This document shows positions 32,474-39,886 of a stretch of DNA of 64,000 nt, in pieces. Made by a program: the position numbers and the translations under genes. Origin of the DNA: Thermanaeromonas toyohensis ToBE (GTDB taxonomy: Bacteria > Bacillota > DSM-521 > Neomoorellales > Neomoorellaceae); NCBI RefSeq assembly GCF_900176005.1, contig NZ_LT838272.1, positions 2,995,587 through 3,059,586 of the forward strand. The letters run 5' to 3'. Every line of letters begins with the position of its first letter. The stretch's first letter is position 1. The notes under the pieces are model-generated. The model did no database searches. It saw only the letters and a program-made list of their open reading frames with translations, and had not been told where the DNA came from.

Positions 32474-33601
32474 TTATGTTTGCTGCGTTTCCTCTATCTC
32501 CTCTTCCCTGCCAGGAGTAGGTAAATTTAAAAGGCGAATAGCGGTTCGGAAAATAACATAGTATATTACGCCAAAAACCAAGCCAAGGGGAATTAACCAC
32601 AGGGGTTTAGTAGCTAGACCATAGTTAAGTATATAATCGATAAACCCTGCAGAAAAACCAAAACCATGCTTAATGCCCAAAGCAGTAGTTATGGCCATAG
32701 AAACTCCTGCTAATAAAGCATGAATAATATAAAGAATTGGTGTGAGGAACATAAAAGTAAATTCAATAGGTTCTGTGATACCAGTAAGGAAAGAAGTGAG
32801 GGCGGCGCTAAAAAGAATACCTCCTACCACTTTCTTTTGGCTAGGTTTAGCTTCATGATACATGGCTAATGCCACACCAACTAAACCAAACATCATAATC
32901 GGGTACCAACCAGCCATAAAATTGCCAGCAGTAGGATCTCCAGCGAAAAAACGACTTAGATCGCCATGCACTACTGTACCATCTGGTTTAGTAAAACTGC
33001 CAAAAACAAACCAAACTAAGCTATTTATAATATGGTGGAGACCAAAAGCAATAAGGATCCGGTTAAGAAAGCCAAAGACAAAAACTCCAATTACACCAGC
33101 ACTAACTATCCATGTCCCTACTTCGTTAATAACTTTCTGGACTGGAGGCCAGAGGTATCCAAAAGCGACTCCTAATACAAGGGCCCAAAAAGCGGTAATG
33201 ATAGGAACAAAACGCCGACCGCCAAAAAAGCCAAGATAATCAGGAAGTTTAATATTATGGTATTTATTGTAAAGTACGGCAGCCAAGGCACCAGTTAAAA
33301 TACCGGCTAATACCCCCATGTTAATATCTTTATTCATTACAGCTAATACTTTTGTAAATACAATATAACCAACCATCGCCGAAAGGCCCGCAACCCCTGC
33401 CTGTTCCGCTAGGCCTATCCCTACCCCAATAGCAAACAGTAAAGGTAAGTTGGCAAAAATAGCTCCTCCCGCCTCAGCCATTACCTTTATATTTAAAAGA
33501 TCAGGTTGACCTAACCGCAAAAGCAAAGCTGCAGCAGGAAGAACTGCAATAGGAGTCATTAAAGCTTTGCCTATCTTTTGTAAAGAACCAAAAAAATTCA
33601 T
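32474..33601 (-). CDS. PTS N-acetylglucosamine-type EIIC permease
   Basis: 375 residues with about 10 membrane segments. NagE/PtsG-type marks: GKALMTPIAVLPAAALLLRLG at the N-terminus, the substrate-binding loop GITEPIEFTFMFLTP, and FGLHHIINSLVWFVFG. Absence of a fused IIB domain is normal given the separate gene 59 nt downstream. Spacing, nagB and the nagA remnant support GlcNAc or glucosamine as substrate. Expression is controlled by the RAT/terminator in the preceding gap. Confidence 0.92.
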   Translation of the reverse strand: MNFFGSLQKIGKALMTPIAVLPAAALLLRLGQPDLLNIKVMAEAGGAIFANLPLLFAIGVGIGLAEQAGVAGLSAMVGYIVFTKVLAVMNKDINMGVLAGILTGALAAVLYNKYHNIKLPDYLGFFGGRRFVPIITAFWALVLGVAFGYLWPPVQKVINEVGTWIVSAGVIGVFVFGFLNRILIAFGLHHIINSLVWFVFGSFTKPDGTVVHGDLSRFFAGDPTAGNFMAGWYPIMMFGLVGVALAMYHEAKPSQKKVVGGILFSAALTSFLTGITEPIEFTFMFLTPILYIIHALLAGVSMAITTALGIKHGFGFSAGFIDYILNYGLATKPLWLIPLGLVFGVIYYVIFRTAIRLLNLPTPGREEEIEETQQT

Positions 33602-33711
33602 TTTTCATCTGTACCCCCTTCCTCTTAGTTTAATTAGCTTTAAAATGTTAATTTCTCCACAAAGCTTACTTAATCATTTCCACCCCCCACATAAGGTTAA
33701 ATTTACAAGCC

Positions 33712-33790
33712 CAAAAACAAAAATGAGCTAGAAGCCACCTTACGGCTTTCTAGCTCATGCCTGCCACTTTAGCAGTAACACGCTAGTTTT
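33712..33790 (-). promoter_or_regulatory. RAT antiterminator and overlapping terminator upstream of the PTS genes
   Basis: Minus strand GTGTTACTGCTAAAGTGG then CAGGCA (about 33757-33784) matches the ribonucleic antiterminator pattern bound by BglG/LicT proteins (TTACTG ... CAGGCA). It runs directly into ATGAGCTAG..GCC/GGC..CTAGCTCAT (33723-33758) followed by TTTTTGTTTTT. The last RAT bases are the first bases of the terminator stem, so only one structure can form. Confidence 0.88.
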
Positions 33791-33820
33791 AGAAAATCCA
33801 TCTATCTATATACTTTTATT

Positions 33821-34675
33821 TTAAAGTTTTTTATCCAACTTAGAATAAACCTTTAACCTTTGAAGGTGTAAAGCTAGATAACCTATTTCGTCCTCACTGA
33901 TCTGGCAACACAATTCTTCTTCCATAATTCTTGCTAATTTAATTGCTAGCTGATAAGAATCATAAAACTCCGTTTTAATTTTGTCAAGCAGAGGATTTCG
34001 GGGATTTTTCCCACTAGTAATGCATTCTAAGGCCAATTTTAAATGGGTAACGAGGCGAATATAAGCTATTTCTCCCTCTTGAAAAGCAATCCCTAACTCT
34101 TTTTCTATATTGTTTATTATCTTTTGGATAAGAGTGGTATGTTTTAATATAGTTTTGGGGGGTTGGTTACGGCGTGCAGCGTATAAATGCAAAGCCAAAA
34201 AGCCCTGTTCTTCCTCTGGTAAGATAACGCCTATCCGCTCTCGGATTAAGCGCAGCGCCTCTCCTGCAATGGCATATTCTTCAGGATATAAAATCTGGAT
34301 TTCATTTAAAAATAGATTGGGTATTTCAATACCTTTTTTGACGCGCTCGATAGCAAATCCTATATGATCAGGAAGTGCAAGATGGATATGCTCATTTAAT
34401 GGGCTCCCTAATTTGTGAGAGGCTATACTAATAATCTCTTCTGCCACCTGGATAATATCTTCGTCTATAATTTTAAGAAGCTGAAAATATTGTTGGTGTT
34501 TTGCCTCATCAAGAAAGAAAAACACCTTTTCTACTTTATGGGTATCAAGGAGGGTTCCTCTTGCCCCTGGAGAAAACCCCAACCCCTTCCCCATGGCAAT
34601 AACTTCCCGACCAGTCTTTATATCTTTGGCTAAAACCACGTTATTGTTTAATGGCCTGATCAATTGAAGTTCCAT
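33821..34675 (-). CDS. BglG/LicT-family transcription antiterminator
   Basis: 284 residues: RNA-binding CAT domain (about 1-56, IRPLNNNVVLAKDIKTGREVIAMGKGLGF) followed by two PTS regulation domains. PRD1 (about 65-170) has HIHLALPDHIGFAIERV and EEQGFLALHLYAAR; PRD2 (about 172-280) has LVTHLKLALECI and EDEIGYLALHLQRL, with the phosphorylatable His residues. It should bind the RAT just downstream and be controlled by phosphorylation from the PTS, giving substrate induction. First gene of the operon. Confidence 0.94.
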   Translation of the reverse strand: MELQLIRPLNNNVVLAKDIKTGREVIAMGKGLGFSPGARGTLLDTHKVEKVFFFLDEAKHQQYFQLLKIIDEDIIQVAEEIISIASHKLGSPLNEHIHLALPDHIGFAIERVKKGIEIPNLFLNEIQILYPEEYAIAGEALRLIRERIGVILPEEEQGFLALHLYAARRNQPPKTILKHTTLIQKIINNIEKELGIAFQEGEIAYIRLVTHLKLALECITSGKNPRNPLLDKIKTEFYDSYQLAIKLARIMEEELCCQISEDEIGYLALHLQRLKVYSKLDKKL

Positions 34676-34755
34676 ATCCCTATGGGGCCCCTTACTTATA
34701 ATTATCCATCTCTATCTCCAAAAAATTAGACCTATAGAGAGCACTCTACAAGAAA

Positions 34756-35016
34756 CTATAACATGATTTTACCCACCCCTGCAATATTAACCCTATTGAA
34801 GTTCTGGTCTAAACGGCTGTTTACTCGCTCTACCGCTGTACGCTTCTTGTAAAGCTTCTGCCAGCGGTAGCTGAAACGTGCTAGAGGCATGAACACCCTC
34901 CGCTCTTCTTTAAGGGGTATTCGAATACTGCTCTTAACCGGACATTTTTCTATACCTTTATTACATTTGAGCCCATAATGCCTGGCCGGACAGCGGTATT
35001 TTAATGTATTTAGTAA
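34756..35016 (-). pseudogene. C-terminal fragment of a DDE transposase (IS1182/IS4-like)
   Basis: A frame without start codon runs about 86 codons to a TAG at 34756. It has the zinc-finger-like CPARHYGLKCNKGIEKC and then the DDE-transposase C-terminus IPLKEERRVFMPLARFSYRW followed by KLYKKRTAVERVNSRLDQN; the YKKRTAVERVNSRL helix, with its Glu, is the third-acid region of such transposases. No terminal inverted repeats were found, so only a remnant of an insertion sequence is left. Confidence 0.75.
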
Positions 35017-35159
35017 CAGCTAACTTTGTCCTTATAGTCGTATACTTATGTTCTATTTAGCACCCTAACCAATTTGGAAAATCTCCGTATAGAAGTTATA
35101 ATCATCTCAGAGGGTAAGGCCCCCGTCTCAACTCCTTTTGAAAATAGGAGCAGCGGAAA

Positions 35160-35756
35160 ATGAGCTATTCGGTTGCGCACAGGGCAGCAGTGCTCCTAGC
35201 AGCAGGTGAATCCAGGCGTATGGGACGTCCCAAGGCCCTTCTACCCTGGGGACATTCCACTCTATTGGAATATAATCTCCAGGAGCTGGTGGCAGCTGCG
35301 AACCAGGTCGTGGTGGTGCTAGGAGCGCATGCAGACCGCCTCAGATCCCTAGTAAGGCCACCGGTTCAGGCGGTGTTCAATCCGGATTGGCCGAGCGGGC
35401 GGGTCTCGTCGGTGCTCGCAGGCCTCAGAGCCCTTGGGGCCCCGAGTTCTATTCTTATCGCGGGGGTAGATTCACCCTTGGCCCCTGGCCTCGCAATTCG
35501 CTTGTTCGAGGCCCACGCTGCTAGCGGCTGTCCCATTACTGTTCCCACCCATGGTGGCCGTTTCGGTCATCCCCCCGTCTTTGACGGTTCCTTACTTCCA
35601 GAGCTCCTAGGGATTACAGAGGAGGGGGAGGGGCTACGGGAAGTCTTGCGCCGTTATCCTGTGTATACCCTTGAAGTCCCTTATCCCTCAGTGCTTTGGA
35701 ACTTTAATCGACCTGAAGATTACGAGGCAGCATACCGTTTAGTTCATGGGTTATGA
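35160..35756 (+). CDS. MobA/MocA-like nucleotidyltransferase (molybdenum cofactor cytidylyltransferase type)
   Basis: 198 residues. N-terminal nucleotide-binding motif AAVLLAAGESRRMGRPKALLPWG, VVVVLGAHADRLR, DSPLAPG metal-binding Asp, THGGRFGHPPVFDGSLLPEL. This is the MocA/YgfJ/CTP:molybdopterin cytidylyltransferase group that matures cofactors of molybdenum hydroxylases. It lacks other Moco genes nearby and is flanked by a transposase remnant and a decayed gap, and its codon use is more GC-rich than its neighbours, so it may be transferred or left over from a larger cluster. RBS AGGAG. Confidence 0.85.
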   Translation: MSYSVAHRAAVLLAAGESRRMGRPKALLPWGHSTLLEYNLQELVAAANQVVVVLGAHADRLRSLVRPPVQAVFNPDWPSGRVSSVLAGLRALGAPSSILIAGVDSPLAPGLAIRLFEAHAASGCPITVPTHGGRFGHPPVFDGSLLPELLGITEEGEGLREVLRRYPVYTLEVPYPSVLWNFNRPEDYEAAYRLVHGL

Positions 35757-35996
35757 CCACTGAAACCTTAAAACCGGTGCCTTTTATTTACGCCGCGGTT
35801 CCTATGCCAGCAAGCAAAGTATGCCTGGCGCTTGGGGGTTGCCTGCACCTGGTCAATTAAGACTGTGGAAGCCGGATAATCTTTGAGGTAACGGGAATGG
35901 CTCTGAAACTAAAAGGGAAATCGAGAGAGAGCGCTGTTCGGTAAACATTGATATTCCACCTATGATAGCCGAACTGCGCCGTCGAATAGTTGAGCG
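35757..35996. other. Gap with a possible 3' remnant of a gene
   Basis: No complete gene. On the plus strand a frame of about 37 codons without a start (35887-36000) ends IPPMIAELRRRIVER-stop, a plausible protein C-terminus. Upstream frames are broken by stops. It might have followed mocA originally. Family unknown. Confidence 0.3.
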
Positions 35997-36036
35997 CTAA
36001 AAACTCCTCCAAAGGTCATTTTCTCTTGAGGGAGTT
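35997..36036 (-). terminator. Terminator overlapping the 3' end of the ABC ATPase gene
   Basis: Minus strand AACTCC/GGAGTT stem (36031-36036 with 36002-36007) followed by TTTTTAG; the TAG stop codon of the ATPase gene is part of the T-tract. Confidence 0.65.
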
Positions 36037-37079
36037 AGGGTTTTTAGCTTTCTAAAATTGAAATTTATCCACACTGGACTTCCCACCTCTAGTCTTTGTT
36101 CTTCCGCTGTGAGGCAAGGTATTTCTACCGTGAGCAAGTGCCCCTCTACCTCTACTTGGCATTGGATGGTGTACCGGCCAGGGGAAGTTTTAATTATCCT
36201 CCCTTTATATTTATTAATTCCAGGAGCAGGAGGGGGATAAATAGATAAACTAATATCATAGGGCATAATAGCTATCTCTCTTAAGCTATCCCCTCCCTCC
36301 CAGGGGACTAGCAAAACTAACTTACCGCAATGGGCCCTGGCTAGTCCAGGGCCTATCGCTTCATATCTATCCACTTTCAAAAGATTGGGAGGGGGGATAA
36401 AACCCTGAATTTTAGCTGCTGGGCGCAGGAAAATTTCTTCTGGAGTCCCTACTTGACCTAACTCGCCCTCCACTATGACTGCTATCCGGTCTGCCAGCTC
36501 CCGCGCCTCCGAGAAGTTATGGGTAACATATAGGGTAGTTAAAGATAGACGGCGCTGAAGCTCTTTTATCTCTAAACGTAAAAGCTTAGCTAAGCTGTAA
36601 TCAAGGTTGCTCAAGGGCTCGTCCAAAAGTAAAATACGGGGCTCTACGGCCAGGACCCGAGCTAAAGCTACCCTTTGCTTTTCTCCCCCGCTTAAATTCC
36701 TAGGATAACGGCTTCTAAGATGGCCAATATTTAAAAGTTCCATCACCCGGGATATTCTTCCTGGTATTTCTGCCAGGGAAAATCCCTTGGCTTTAAGCCC
36801 AAAGGCTATATTGTGGTACACATCCATGTGGGGAAATAAGTATAGTTCCTGGAATACATAGCCGATCTGGCGTTTTTCGGGGGGCAAGAGATCTACTTTC
36901 TCCTCTCCAAAGTACACTTCTCCCTCATATTCCACTAGGCCAGCAATAACATTTAGTAAAGTAGTTTTGCCAGCACCAGTAGGTCCTAAAAGAACCAATA
37001 GTTCCCCCTCTTTAATCTCTAAATCAATTTCTTTAAGGCAAAACTTGGTAGATATCTTCTTTAGGGTAATGGCTGGCAT
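35997..37079 (-). CDS. ABC transporter ATPase with C-terminal TOBE-like domain
   Basis: 360 residues. ABC ATPase core (about 1-235): Walker A GPTGAGKTT, Q-loop FQELYLFPHMDVYHNI, signature LSGGEKQR, Walker B ILLLDEPLSNLDYSLAK, His switch VTHNFSEA. Residues of about 240-345 form a TOBE/MOP-type regulatory domain (VEVEGHLLTVEIPCL), which is more typical for molybdate, sulfate, iron or thiamine importers than for SsuB/TauB. Partner of the permease and the binding protein upstream. Together with the riboswitch-like leader this hints at a molybdenum/tungsten-related substrate. Confidence 0.9.
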   Translation of the reverse strand: MPAITLKKISTKFCLKEIDLEIKEGELLVLLGPTGAGKTTLLNVIAGLVEYEGEVYFGEEKVDLLPPEKRQIGYVFQELYLFPHMDVYHNIAFGLKAKGFSLAEIPGRISRVMELLNIGHLRSRYPRNLSGGEKQRVALARVLAVEPRILLLDEPLSNLDYSLAKLLRLEIKELQRRLSLTTLYVTHNFSEARELADRIAVIVEGELGQVGTPEEIFLRPAAKIQGFIPPPNLLKVDRYEAIGPGLARAHCGKLVLLVPWEGGDSLREIAIMPYDISLSIYPPPAPGINKYKGRIIKTSPGRYTIQCQVEVEGHLLTVEIPCLTAEEQRLEVGSPVWINFNFRKLKTLTPSRENDLWRSF

Positions 37080-37103
37080 ATTGTACTCCCAACCCTTTTA
37101 CCT

Positions 37104-37859
37104 CTATTTCCAGGCCCCAGTTAATTTATGCTCTAACCAGAGGAATATCCTTTCTCCCCCAAAGCTCATAAGGGAAAGGATAAACAGGCAGACAAAAATT
37201 ATATCTACCCGTATAAGGCTTTCTGCATTTATAAGCAAAGCCCCTATACCGGTGGGGATAGCTATCATCTCTGCTGCCACTACTGTGCGCCAGGCCATGC
37301 CAGCTTCTAACCGCAAGCCAGTAAAGATGTAAGGCAGGGCTAGGGGAATTATCACGTGGTGCAATATAAGCCAAGGGGAAGCACCTAATACCCGCGCCGT
37401 TTGGATATATTTAGGGTTTACAGATCTTATGCCAGCGATGGTATTATAAAGCAAAGGGAAAAAGGAGCATATAAATATTAAGGTAACAGGCAAAGCTTCG
37501 CTTAGGCCTAGCCAGAGCATAAGCAAAGGGAGCCACCCTAAGGCAGGTATAGGGTATAAAATGCTAAATAAGGGTGCTAGGCTCTTGTAGGCTAGATTAG
37601 AGCATCCCAGGATTATGCCCATTACCACTCCTGTTAAGCTCCCTAAAACAAAACCTCCCACTACGCGGAGCAAAGAAAGGGTTAGATGTTTTAACAAAAT
37701 GCCCTCCCCTGCCAAGTATACAAATTCAGCTATGACTTTACTAAAAGGAGGGAAAAGGGGAGAAGCAATCAAGCGTGCTCCTACCTCCCAGCCGCTTAGG
37801 AAAAGAAAGGTAGGTATCCAATAAGCCCAAGTTAGCCTCCCATCTTTTTTAGAGAACAT
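37104..37859 (-). CDS. ABC permease of the SsuC/TauC/ThiX type
   Basis: 251 residues with six membrane segments. N-terminal FLSGWEVGARLIASPLFPPFSKVIAEF is typical for the nitrate/sulfonate/taurine permease group; the coupling motif is AARVLGASPWLILHHVIIPLALPYI-like (ARVLGASPWLILHHVIIPLA), followed by GLRLEAGMAWRTVVAAEMIA. It forms a homodimeric channel with the ATPase downstream. Substrate cannot be read from the sequence. Confidence 0.9.
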   Translation of the reverse strand: MFSKKDGRLTWAYWIPTFLFLSGWEVGARLIASPLFPPFSKVIAEFVYLAGEGILLKHLTLSLLRVVGGFVLGSLTGVVMGIILGCSNLAYKSLAPLFSILYPIPALGWLPLLMLWLGLSEALPVTLIFICSFFPLLYNTIAGIRSVNPKYIQTARVLGASPWLILHHVIIPLALPYIFTGLRLEAGMAWRTVVAAEMIAIPTGIGALLINAESLIRVDIIFVCLFILSLMSFGGERIFLWLEHKLTGAWK

Positions 37860-37874
37860 CTTAGTCTTTCTCCC

Positions 37875-38894
37875 TCAATCGCTATATAACACTTCTTCCG
37901 CTCTAACCTGTTTTTTAAGGTAGCCATAATAATACATAAGGTCTATTATTTTTTGTATCTCCTGGGCATCTAAATGGGGGTTGTAGTCGAGGTTGGACAT
38001 GGATTCCTTGATTACCGCTGGTGTGACACTTATATCAGCCTCAGGACTCGACATCTCTTCCTTAACGGTATTTTGGTATTGATTTAAGCTATGGGCTACT
38101 ATGTTAGCCGTTTCTTCCCGGTGGCTATTTATAAACTCAGTGGCCTTTTTATTAAGGGAAATAAGTTTTTTCACTGCTCCAGGGTGCTCCTTTAAAAATT
38201 TATCTGTAACTATTAAAACGCTCCCTTGCATATTAGGCCATATATCCTGGCTTTTAGCCAAGATTTTCATACCGGAAAGCTGGGCAGCCAGGGTAGTAAA
38301 ATGCTCCGGAGCGAAAATAGCATCTACTTTGCCTGAACGCAAAGCTAAAAGTTGTTTGGCAGGATTCATGCGTACCGTGTGGGCCAAGATCTTCCCCCGG
38401 TCTAACTCTTTTTGTTTAATTAACAAGTTAAACAAAAGGTCAGTAGTGGCTCCTGGTTGCATGGTGGCTATTTTTACTTCTTCTTTCTCTAAATCTCTAA
38501 ATTCCTTTATTTTACTGGTATTAACTACCAGACCATAACCATTTTTATGGGTACCAGCCACTATTTTCAAAGGTACTCCCCCATTGGCATAAGCCGCCAA
38601 GGCCGGTACCAGGCAGATATAAGCCATATCTATCCCACCTTTGGTGAGAGCCGCTGCCAGGGCTACCCCAGTGGCATAGACGTTAAAGCTAGTAACCTCG
38701 AGATTATTTTCTTTAAACCATCCTTTTTCCTGGGCCACATAAAAGGAAGCGGCATGGTCTGTATATTCCACCGCTACACTTAAAGGAACCCCCGCTTCTC
38801 TTTCCTTTACGTTTTTGGGGCCACATCCCTCTAGAGGTATCAATCCCGCTATTAGGATAGCTAAGATCAATATAAAAGCTATCTTCTGCCTCAT
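37875..38894 (-). CDS. NMT1/SsuA-like substrate-binding lipoprotein
   Basis: 339 residues with signal peptide and lipobox (PLEGC, Cys at about 24). Mature part: LSVAVEYTDHAASFYVAQEKGWFKENNLEVTSF, DMAYICLVPALAAYANG, PGATTDLLF, GKVDAIFAPEHFTTLA, the pattern of periplasmic NMT1/TauA/SsuA-type proteins that bind sulfonates, thiamine precursors or other small anions. First gene of the three-gene operon behind the structured leader at 38934-39088. If that leader is a Moco/Tuco riboswitch, the ligand may be a cofactor precursor or oxyanion; this is inference. Confidence 0.88.
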   Translation of the reverse strand: MRQKIAFILILAILIAGLIPLEGCGPKNVKEREAGVPLSVAVEYTDHAASFYVAQEKGWFKENNLEVTSFNVYATGVALAAALTKGGIDMAYICLVPALAAYANGGVPLKIVAGTHKNGYGLVVNTSKIKEFRDLEKEEVKIATMQPGATTDLLFNLLIKQKELDRGKILAHTVRMNPAKQLLALRSGKVDAIFAPEHFTTLAAQLSGMKILAKSQDIWPNMQGSVLIVTDKFLKEHPGAVKKLISLNKKATEFINSHREETANIVAHSLNQYQNTVKEEMSSPEADISVTPAVIKESMSNLDYNPHLDAQEIQKIIDLMYYYGYLKKQVRAEEVLYSD

Positions 38895-38933
38895 GCCCTT
38901 TAAAAACCTCCCATCGCTTAATTGAAAAGCAAA

Positions 38934-38962
38934 TTAAAAACCCCACCGGAGGAGGTGGGGTT
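38934..38962 (-). terminator. Leader terminator (expression platform) before the ABC operon
   Basis: Minus strand CCCCACC/GGTGGGG hairpin followed by TTTTTAATTT, 40 nt before the binding-protein ATG. The loop (TCCTCC) is complementary to the 3' strand of the aptamer's closing stem (GGAGGA), giving an alternative structure. Confidence 0.8.
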
Positions 38963-38975
38963 TCACCCCTTTAAT

Positions 38976-39088
38976 CCTCCTTTTCGAAACGGAAGGCATA
39001 GCGGTTTCCCTGCTATACCCCGCGGGCTTAAAAAGCCCGGGCCAACCTGCCATAGGAGGCTTCCCTTAGGCCAGGAAGGCTCGGAGGT
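38976..39088 (-). ncRNA. Candidate riboswitch aptamer, molybdenum/tungsten-cofactor (Moco/Tuco) type
   Basis: A 113-nt minus-strand element closed by ACCTCC/GGAGG (39083-39088 with 38976-38980). It contains the 11-nt tetraloop receptor halves CCTAAG (39065-39070) and TATGG (39050-39054), and a GGGAAACC hairpin with a GAAA tetraloop (39003-39010), plus a GGGCTTTTTAAGCCC hairpin. The starting CUCCGAGCC and the tetraloop/receptor pair are what I recall of Moco RNAs; the GEMM c-di-GMP riboswitch has its tetraloop before the receptor, the opposite order. Class assignment from memory only. Confidence 0.55.
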
Positions 39089-39202
39089 AAACTAAATTTA
39101 ACATATGTTCGATTCGCTTTTTTATATTCGACAGCTACACATAAACTCCTTCTTGAACACGATTTAAATTTATTTAAGCCAAGAGGAGAATGATCCAGGG
39201 AT

Positions 39203-39886
39203 TTAAAGCAAGCGGTAACCCACCCCCGGCTCGGTTATAAGGTGACGTGGCCGAGAGGGATCAGCTTCTATCTTGCGTCGAAGCTGGCCAATATAAACCC
39301 TCAAGTAATGGATTTCATTCTCATACGGGGGACCCCAAACCGCCCGCAAAAGTTGCCTGTGGGTAAGGACTTTACCTGCATTTAAGGCTAAATTTTTTAA
39401 AAGCTCGTATTCAGTAGGGGTAAGCTTAACCTCTTCTTCGCCTACTGTAACCCTTCGCCTGGCTAAGTCTATTTTTAAATCTTCAAAGTATAATACAGGT
39501 TCCTCTGTAGTCCCTGCCCTATGCCGCAAGGCTGCGCGTATACGAGCAAGCAACTCACCCATACTAAAAGGCTTGGTAACATAATCATCAGCTCCGGCAT
39601 CTAACGCCTGTATCTTATCAGCCTCGTGTTCCCTCACGGAAAGAATTATAACAGGTGTAGATGACCATTCCCGCAGCCGCTTTATAACCTCTAGGCCATC
39701 CATATCAGGCAACCCTAAATCCAGAATAATTACATCAGGCTTATAAAGAGCGACCTGCTCCAGCCCTTCCTCGCCGGTAGCAGCCTCTTCTACCTGGTAT
39801 CCATGTCCAGACAGGGCTACTTTTAAAAGCCGACGGATTTGAAGCTCATCGTCAATTACTAGTACCCGCGCCCCTTTAGTCTCCAT
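39203..39886 (-). CDS. kdpE: KdpE potassium response regulator
   Basis: About 227 residues: receiver domain (VLVIDDELQIRRLL, phospho-Asp in DVIILDLGLPDMDG, YVTKPFSMGELLARI) and OmpR-type winged helix (KLTPTEYELLKNLALNAGKVLTHRQLL, YLRVYIGQLRRKIE, GVGYRL). The RAAL and WGPPYENEIHYLRVYI segments are typical of KdpE. It overlaps kdpD. The frame extends to a GTG at 39895, but ATG 39886 is better placed after AGGTG. It should activate kdpFABC at low potassium or osmotic stress. Confidence 0.93.
   Translation of the reverse strand: METKGARVLVIDDELQIRRLLKVALSGHGYQVEEAATGEEGLEQVALYKPDVIILDLGLPDMDGLEVIKRLREWSSTPVIILSVREHEADKIQALDAGADDYVTKPFSMGELLARIRAALRHRAGTTEEPVLYFEDLKIDLARRRVTVGEEEVKLTPTEYELLKNLALNAGKVLTHRQLLRAVWGPPYENEIHYLRVYIGQLRRKIEADPSRPRHLITEPGVGYRLL

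Noticed and set aside
38976-39088. Leader as a c-di-GMP-I (GEMM) riboswitch
   Set aside because: It has a GAAA tetraloop and receptor, but in the opposite 5'-3' order and without the conserved GEMM core.
39098-39116. GAACATATGTT as a LexA (SOS) box
   Set aside because: Only one half plus centre fits the Gram-positive LexA consensus; the same CATATG centre recurs in other operators here, and no DNA-repair gene is near.
39122-39142. Tiny frame ATG-TGT-AGC-TGT-CGA-ATA-TAA (two Cys) upstream of the ABC leader, as a possible cysteine-sensing leader peptide
   Set aside because: AAGGAG lies only 3 nt before the ATG, it is separated from the terminator by the aptamer, and nothing else supports translation.
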